NCBI GenBank assembly: GCA_913046125.1
Contig: CAJWRL010000027.1
Coordinates: 1 to 9,745 of the forward strand
Origin: an uncultured Gammaproteobacteria bacterium
GTDB taxonomy: Bacteria; Pseudomonadota; Gammaproteobacteria; GCA-002705445; GCA-002716945
Length of the DNA stretch: 9,745 nt
Direction: 5' to 3'
Shown in pieces: positions 6,287-9,745 of the stretch. The notes under the pieces were generated by a model. That model did not search any database and had not been told where the DNA came from. It saw only the letters and a program-made list of their open reading frames with translations. The position numbers were made by a program, and so were the translations under genes. Position 1 is the first letter of the stretch. Each line of letters begins with the position of its first letter.

Positions 6287-7045
6287 ATGTCTATAATATT
6301 ATTACTTCTAAGATTACCTATTCTTGTAGTTCATATACTTGTCGGCTTATTTACAATACTTTTTTTTCCTAAAGAGCCAAAAAACTTCAAAAATTCGCAC
6401 TACAGAATAATGATGCTATGGATGAATATCCTATCAAGTATATTAGGTATAAAAGTTGACATAAGAGGGATACCAGATCAATCTGCTAATTTATTTGTAT
6501 CAAATCATGTAACGTATTTAGATATTATTATTATCAACAAGCTTTTACCCGTAAATTTTATTGCTAAAGAAGAAATTTCCTCATGGCCAGTAATTGGTAG
6601 ACTGGCCTCAAAAACAGGAACTCTATTTATCAAAAGAGGTGATAATGTGGAATCATCAAAAATGATTTATGAAATGGAGGAAAGATTTAAACTTCAAAAT
6701 AAAATTGTTTTTTTTCCTGAGGGAAAAATAGGGAATGGTAAAAGAGTGAGGAAGTTCCACTATAAGCTATTCAAATCAATCGAAAATAAAGAATTATATA
6801 TCCAACCGATCGCAATAAGATACCCTTCAGGATACCCAATAAATAACAATTACTCTGAGATTATTTCGGATAAAAGTTTAAAAGGTGAAATGTTCAGCCT
6901 ATATCTAAAATTTCTAATGAGAAGAAGGTCTCATGTGATACTAATATTTCTTGATAAAGTATCTACACGAGACTATAAAAACGAGACAATAACAAATGTC
7001 CTAGCAGATAAAATAAATCATGCTCTGGACAATTTGAATTCTTAA
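6287..7045 (+). CDS. plsC: PlsC-type 1-acylglycerol-3-phosphate acyltransferase
   Basis: This family transfers an acyl chain to lysophosphatidic acid or a similar acceptor at the inner membrane, making phosphatidic acid. The 252-residue protein starts with a hydrophobic segment (about 2-27). It then shows the four family blocks. Block I is NHVTYLD at 73-79, the HX4D motif with His74 and Asp79. Block II is GTLFIKRG (111-118). Block III is FFPEGKIGNGKRVRKF (142-157). Block IV is around YIQPIAIRYP. The KEEISSWPVIGRLA stretch (94-107) is also typical. It begins six bases after the DUF255 stop, with only a weak purine stretch as ribosome binding site, suggesting an operon. Its stop overlaps that of the convergent ferredoxin gene by four bases. 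The family is certain. Whether it is the main PlsC or a paralogue with another acceptor (such as an ornithine-lipid acyltransferase) cannot be told here. Confidence 0.88.
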   Translation: MSIILLLLRLPILVVHILVGLFTILFFPKEPKNFKNSHYRIMMLWMNILSSILGIKVDIRGIPDQSANLFVSNHVTYLDIIIINKLLPVNFIAKEEISSWPVIGRLASKTGTLFIKRGDNVESSKMIYEMEERFKLQNKIVFFPEGKIGNGKRVRKFHYKLFKSIENKELYIQPIAIRYPSGYPINNNYSEIISDKSLKGEMFSLYLKFLMRRRSHVILIFLDKVSTRDYKNETITNVLADKINHALDNLNS

Positions 7046-7383
7046 ACCATTCCTCTTTTATCGCCTTCTTTGCCTATCTCAACATCAACAGTTACATCTG
7101 TAGTTGGAACCCACTGACAGGCTATGACCATACCATTATCCATTTCTTCTTTATGAAGAAGTGTTGTTGGATCACATGGACTTGAAGGATATTTCCCTTC
7201 GCCTTCTACGATTGTGGCTCTGCAAGAGCCGCAGCTTCCAACTTTACATGAATGCGGCCAATCAACTTTTTGCCTGAATGCTGCTTTCATAAGCAGTTCA
7301 TCTGGGTTACACATAAAAGTCTCTCCAGTTCCCTTGATTGTGACTTTCACAGGTTCTTTTTTCTTGAATAATCCGAATACCAT
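7042..7383 (-). CDS. Stand-alone plant-type [2Fe-2S] ferredoxin
   Basis: This is a 113-residue soluble electron carrier of the plant-type [2Fe-2S] fold. The cluster ligands are Cys46, Cys51 and Cys54 in HSCKVGSCGSC and Cys89 in VIACQW, giving the expected C-x4-C-x2-C-x(34)-C spacing. A basic N-terminal stretch (FKKKEPVKVTI) precedes the first strand. Cys25 and Cys70 are additional and not part of the ligand set. The arrangement is like the ferredoxin domain of oxygenase reductases rather than the Isc-associated ferredoxin. No FAD/NADPH domain or oxygenase is nearby, so the partner is unknown. A strong ribosome binding site supports the ATG at 7383. It lies 62 bases after the MATE gene on the same strand and may be on its transcript or have its own promoter. 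It converges on the acyltransferase gene with a four-base overlap. Confidence 0.93.
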   Translation of the reverse strand: MVFGLFKKKEPVKVTIKGTGETFMCNPDELLMKAAFRQKVDWPHSCKVGSCGSCRATIVEGEGKYPSSPCDPTTLLHKEEMDNGMVIACQWVPTTDVTVDVEIGKEGDKRGMV

Positions 7384-7387
7384 AATT

Positions 7388-7393
7388 CCCTCC
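7388..7393 (-). promoter_or_regulatory. Strong ribosome binding site of the ferredoxin gene
   Basis: GGAGGG (minus strand) lies four bases before the ATG at 7383. It is a near-perfect Shine-Dalgarno sequence, stronger than most in this window, and suggests high expression of the ferredoxin. Confidence 0.8.
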
Positions 7394-7398
7394 GTATG

Positions 7399-7415
7399 AA
7401 TATTTCAGTAATATT
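7399..7415. repeat. Short inverted repeat in the ferredoxin leader
   Basis: AATATT, a five-base gap (TCAGT), then AATATT again. Each arm is itself palindromic, so the unit reads as both a direct and an inverted repeat. It sits 16 bases upstream of the ferredoxin start codon. It could be an operator for a small dimeric regulator or a chance feature of AT-rich DNA. The arms are too weak for a terminator. Confidence 0.25.
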
Positions 7416-7424
7416 TAAGTGGTC

Positions 7425-7430
7425 ACTATA
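7425..7430 (-). promoter_or_regulatory. Possible -10 element for the ferredoxin gene
   Basis: The minus strand reads TATAGT (5 of 6 to the consensus) about 42 bases upstream of the ferredoxin ATG, which would leave a leader of roughly 35 bases. No convincing -35 element lies at 16-18 bases, so this is a weak call in AT-rich DNA. Confidence 0.25.
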
Positions 7431-7445
7431 ACATAACTATTACAC

Positions 7446-8768
7446 TCAGACATAGTTCTTTAGACCAAATATTGATTTTCTCACCCCTCTCAGTGAGAGA
7501 AATAGAAGAATACTTCTTGTGCTAAAAAAGACAATGAAAGCATACCAAATTGTAGTATATGTCTCTTGACCAATGAGAAGTATACTCAACGCATAACTCA
7601 ATCCTGACAAGATCATTATATTTCTCATTTGTATGTGCTGAAGAGCTCCAATAAGAATTCCATCAATACAAAATGCGATTGAACCAAAAATAACAACTAA
7701 GAAAAGGAAAATAATATTTTCTTTAACAACTGTTATCACTTCGCTATGGTCAGTAATTGAATTAATAATATTAGTTGAAAAGAACAAGAATATTACTAGG
7801 AATAATGTAAGTATGCTATAAACAAACTTGAAACTTGATTTTACAACTTGGTCGTACTTGGAGGAATTTTTTTCACCAACAGAATTACCGATAAGAACTT
7901 CACTAGCATGAGCAAAAGCATCAATACCATAGGAAAATATAAAAAAGAAGTTCAACAAAATAGTATTTGCAGCTAGTACTACCTCACCGTAATTAGCACT
8001 TAAACTCATAAAACTTGCAAAACAGGTCATTAATATAATTGATCTAATGAACATGTTGCTATTAACAATGAGTTTGTTTTTAAGATGAGATAATTTTTCA
8101 AAAGATTCTATAAAAACTGTCTTGTTAAGAAATTCATTATTTTTTATTAAAAAATATGCTACGTAGACATAAATAGATGATTCAGCTATCAGCGAGGCAT
8201 ATGCTACACCTTCAATGGTCATTGAGAAAACAAAAACAAATAGATAATCTAAGACTATATTAAGTAAGTTTATAGAAATAATTATTCTCATGGCATATGA
8301 AACTTTCTTTATGCCAATTAAATAACCAATAAAAATATCTCTAATAAAGACTGCGGGTATTGACCAAAACCTAATATCTAGATAGATGGATGCATTGCTA
8401 TTTATGACTCCTGCTTCACCCATAATATTAAGGGAAGTAATTATTAAAAAATCTTTCGACAGAAGTAAGGCAATAGATATCAGAGTTGTAATAATAAATA
8501 CTTGATAAATACTTCTAACACTTTTTAGACGATCCAGATGATCGATTTGTGAGATGAAGCCTGTAGTTGTAGATTTAATAAATCCAAAACTAAATAGAAC
8601 ATAGCTCATAATAATTGCACCCAATCCTGCGGAGGCAAGATACACGGGACTATTTAAGTGGCCCAATACTGCATTATCAACAAAACCTACAAGAGGGACT
8701 GATAAATTTGAAAATATTAATGGAAGAGCTATTTTTAGTATTTGCCTGTCAGTGGCAGTTGTAAACAT
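7446..8768 (-). CDS. MATE-family efflux transporter, DinF-like
   Basis: This 440-residue, strongly hydrophobic protein has about twelve membrane spans, the usual size for MATE (multidrug and toxic compound extrusion) exporters. The N-terminus is the most diagnostic part. RQILKIALPLIFSNLSVPLV (8-27) is followed by GFVDNAVLGHL (28-38), the DinF-clade version of the first helix, with the conserved Asp31. In relatives the equivalent Asp takes part in cation coupling. The second half shows the expected internal resemblance to the first, for example LAANTILLNFFFIFSYGIDA and ALQHIQMRN. It probably exports a small molecule across the inner membrane with H+ or Na+ antiport; the substrate cannot be predicted. 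The start lies three bases after the rubredoxin stop without a good Shine-Dalgarno sequence, so translation may be coupled. Ferredoxin follows on the same strand. Confidence 0.92.
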   Translation of the reverse strand: MFTTATDRQILKIALPLIFSNLSVPLVGFVDNAVLGHLNSPVYLASAGLGAIIMSYVLFSFGFIKSTTTGFISQIDHLDRLKSVRSIYQVFIITTLISIALLLSKDFLIITSLNIMGEAGVINSNASIYLDIRFWSIPAVFIRDIFIGYLIGIKKVSYAMRIIISINLLNIVLDYLFVFVFSMTIEGVAYASLIAESSIYVYVAYFLIKNNEFLNKTVFIESFEKLSHLKNKLIVNSNMFIRSIILMTCFASFMSLSANYGEVVLAANTILLNFFFIFSYGIDAFAHASEVLIGNSVGEKNSSKYDQVVKSSFKFVYSILTLFLVIFLFFSTNIINSITDHSEVITVVKENIIFLFLVVIFGSIAFCIDGILIGALQHIQMRNIMILSGLSYALSILLIGQETYTTIWYAFIVFFSTRSILLFLSLRGVRKSIFGLKNYV

Positions 8769-8771
8769 ATG

Positions 8772-8939
8772 CTATGTGATTTCAATCATGTCAAAGTCAG
8801 ATTTGGTTGCACCACAGTCAGGGCACATCCAAGTATCGGGAACATCCTCCCATTTTGTCCCTGGCTGAATGTCATCCTCGGGCCATCCTTTTTCTTCATC
8901 GTAAATAAGGCCGCATATTAAACAAAGATACTTCTTCAT
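8772..8939 (-). CDS. Rubredoxin
   Basis: Reading the minus strand from the ATG at 8939 gives a complete 55-residue rubredoxin. The iron is held by four Cys in two knuckles: YLCLICGLIYD (Cys6, Cys9) and WMCPDCGATKSDFD (Cys39, Cys42). Between them are the family's aromatic and acidic positions, KGWPEDDIQPGTKWEDVPDT. The length is typical. Rubredoxins are one-electron carriers in the cytoplasm; partners include alkane hydroxylases, peroxide-removing enzymes and flavoprotein reductases. None is encoded nearby. The MATE gene starts three bases after its stop, suggesting a shared transcript. The gene is divergent from the ThiE-like frame, with 51 bases between them. No clear Shine-Dalgarno sequence precedes the ATG. 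The identification is firm from the sequence. Confidence 0.96.
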   Translation of the reverse strand: MKKYLCLICGLIYDEEKGWPEDDIQPGTKWEDVPDTWMCPDCGATKSDFDMIEIT

Positions 8940-8990
8940 GAGTTCGTAAAGATTAACTTCTTAGCTATAATTAATCAATATAAAGATAAA
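8940..8990. promoter_or_regulatory. Divergent promoter region between rubredoxin and the ThiE-like gene
   Basis: This 51-base region must hold the start signals of both genes. On the plus strand a perfect TATAAT lies at 8966-8971, which would start transcription roughly a dozen bases before the ATG at 8991. The matching -35 at 8943-8948 (TTCGTA, 17-base spacer) is poor. On the minus strand TTGATT, a 17-base spacer and TAATCT form a modest candidate for rubredoxin. There is no room for a TPP riboswitch ahead of the ThiE-like frame. Confidence 0.4.
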
Positions 8991-9452
8991 ATGAATAAAT
9001 TAAAATTATCAGGAATATATCCAATATCACCACACTATATTAAGTCAGATGATGATTACCTTGAGAAATGTTTTAATGCTATTTCAAGTGGTATAAATAT
9101 TTTTCAATTTAGATCTCCATATTTTTCAATACGAAAGAGAAGGTATTTATTAGGTGAAATATATAAGTATTGTCTAAATTTTGATGTCCAGTTGATGATA
9201 AACAACGATTATAATCTTGCAAGCTTGTATGACGGATCGGGAATACATATAGGTAAGAGAGATTTACCTATTAAATTAATAAAGTTTATAGAAGAAATTT
9301 GGAACTGGGAAAAGAAATCAGGTAATCAAATAATAAATCAGATGAAAAGGCTAGGAACCTCAGTCGATTGGAATATTTCAAGATTTACAATAACTTACAT
9401 CAGACTAATAACTACCTGGCAGGTCTTAATTCTCGGGCCCATTCATCAATAG
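8991..9452 (+). CDS. thiE: Thiamine-phosphate-synthase-like N-terminus, abruptly joined to foreign sequence
   Basis: ThiE couples the phosphorylated pyrimidine and thiazole moieties to make thiamine phosphate. Only the first roughly 97 of 153 residues look like this family. They include LSGIYPISP (6-14), the 'GINIFQFRSP' segment (34-43; family GGxxxxQxR), LMINNDYNLASL (68-79; family LIINDxxxLA) and GIHIGKRDLPI (84-94; family GVHLGxxDLP). A normal ThiE has about 200-215 residues. The phosphate-binding second half (GxxxxT and GG loops) is absent. From about residue 98 the frame reads like valyl-tRNA synthetase, and from about residue 134 like nothing, being antisense to the gene at the right edge. 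The QxR motif lacks the usual following Lys, so even the ThiE part may belong to a diverged subfamily, such as the ThiE-like domain fused to MutT. As it stands the product cannot be a working ThiE. The start (ATG, divergent from rubredoxin, TATAAT upstream) looks genuine. Confidence 0.65.
   Translation: MNKLKLSGIYPISPHYIKSDDDYLEKCFNAISSGINIFQFRSPYFSIRKRRYLLGEIYKYCLNFDVQLMINNDYNLASLYDGSGIHIGKRDLPIKLIKFIEEIWNWEKKSGNQIINQMKRLGTSVDWNISRFTITYIRLITTWQVLILGPIHQ
9282..9389 (+). pseudogene. valS: Valyl-tRNA synthetase internal fragment
   Basis: About 36 residues in frame with the ThiE-like start match a well-conserved internal ValS stretch that follows the HIGH region of the catalytic domain. They include KFIEEIWNWEKKSG, then INQMKRLGTSVDWNISRFT. 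The family pattern is xFIxxxWxWxxxSGGxIxxQMRRLGxSxDWxRxRFTMD, and the match breaks exactly after RFT. ValS has about 950 residues, so this is a tiny internal fragment with neither start nor end of its own. It probably reached this position through a rearrangement or a chimeric join. The boundaries are judged from where each resemblance ends and may be off by several bases. Confidence 0.7.
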
Positions 9453-9745
9453 TTGATCGAACTTCAGTCATTACATTGTTAGCCTCACCAACTTGAATTG
9501 CCCTTCTAAATCGCTTAAAGCCATTGTCATATGCATTGAAATTCTCTTTGGCTTTTTTTAGATAGATGTATAATTCTGAACCAGTTTTTACCTGACTCTT
9601 TTTGAGAAAACCCTCAATTGAGTCATTCGGTAATTTGGCCAACAAAAAGTCCTGGGTTAGATTCATTGATGTATTCAAATCAAACTTCAAAGTATCAAGA
9701 AATTGATCAGGAACCAGTTGATAGTGATACAAATAGCTTCCATCA
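9412..9745 (-). CDS. Unrecognised protein, C-terminal part (cut by right window edge)
   Basis: The minus strand is open from the window edge to a TAG at 9412-9414, giving 110 residues with no start visible in the window. A TTG at 9732 is a possible but unsupported start, because the frame continues upstream of it. I recognise no family. The sequence is soluble and mostly helical in character: LDTLKFDLNTSMNLTQDFLL, then a Lys-rich segment TGSELYIYLKKAKENFNAYD, then NGFKRFRRAIQVGEANNVM, ending STIDEWARELRPAR. The charged, Arg-rich ending before the stop looks like a natural C-terminus. It overlaps the last 41 bases of the ThiE/ValS frame on the other strand; of the two, this one looks like the real coding strand there. 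It may come from a different genome locus than the rest of the window. Confidence 0.5.
   Translation of the reverse strand, partial: DGSYLYHYQLVPDQFLDTLKFDLNTSMNLTQDFLLAKLPNDSIEGFLKKSQVKTGSELYIYLKKAKENFNAYDNGFKRFRRAIQVGEANNVMTEVRSTIDEWARELRPAR

Noticed and set aside
7149..7164. CTTCTT-TATG-AAGAAG hairpin-like sequence
   Set aside because: It lies inside the ferredoxin coding region, is AT-rich and has no following T-run, so it is not a terminator.
8940..8990. TPP riboswitch upstream of the ThiE-like frame
   Set aside because: Only 51 bases are available and no TPP-box sequence such as CTGAGA is present.
8991..9452. A genuine new ThiE-ValS fusion enzyme
   Set aside because: ThiE is cut before its second half, and the ValS part is a slice of about 36 residues without a complete domain. 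The remaining tail is antisense to another gene, so a functional fusion is very unlikely.
1..9745. Mobile element, phage defence or CRISPR system
   Set aside because: No transposase, integrase, terminal inverted repeats, spaced direct repeats or defence-family motifs were seen. The genes up to about 9280 are ordinary chromosomal ones.

Overview
The window is an AT-rich, densely packed stretch of bacterial chromosome carrying mostly housekeeping genes. Up to about position 9390 there are only roughly 260 non-coding bases (about 97% coding). Two gene pairs overlap in the same direction, and three convergent pairs have stop codons that touch or overlap. The gene content and order (lgt-thyA-folA, with folA convergent on apaG) point to a gammaproteobacterium. 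The low GC and tight packing suggest a streamlined free-living marine lineage of the SAR86 type. That placement is inference; no rRNA or phylogenetic marker was compared.

Layout, left to right. (1) 1-265 (-) is the N-terminal part of guanylate kinase, cut by the window edge. (2) 321-983 (+) is an unrecognised polytopic membrane protein, facing a small LETM1-like membrane protein at 985-1317 (-). (3) 1362-2199 (+) holds a secreted Sel1-repeat protein overlapping apaG. (4) 2196-4245 (-) is an lgt-thyA-folA operon covering lipoprotein lipidation, dTMP synthesis and dihydrofolate reduction. (5) 4283-7045 (+) holds a DUF255/YyaL-type thioredoxin-fold protein and a PlsC-type acyltransferase six bases downstream. 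(6) 7042-8939 (-) holds a rubredoxin, a DinF-type MATE transporter three bases after it, then a stand-alone [2Fe-2S] ferredoxin with its own strong ribosome binding site. (7) 8991-9745 is anomalous. A ThiE-like reading frame starts divergently from rubredoxin but stops resembling ThiE after about 97 residues. It then runs in frame into a stretch of about 36 residues that looks like valyl-tRNA synthetase, and then into a piece that is antisense to an unrelated partial gene on the minus strand.

How the genes fit together: ThyA uses methylene-tetrahydrofolate to make dTMP and releases dihydrofolate, which FolA recycles. Guanylate kinase also feeds nucleotide pools. Lgt and the acyltransferase both act in membrane and lipid metabolism. 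Rubredoxin and ferredoxin are small electron carriers whose partners are not in the window.

No tRNA, rRNA, CRISPR array, insertion sequence or phage gene was seen. No gap between genes exceeds 62 bases before the anomalous right end. I found no convincing new multi-gene system. The strongest oddity is the three-part mosaic at the right end, which is more likely a recombination, amplification or assembly chimera than a new fusion protein. The two least explained genes are the membrane protein at 321-983 and the LETM1-like protein facing it.
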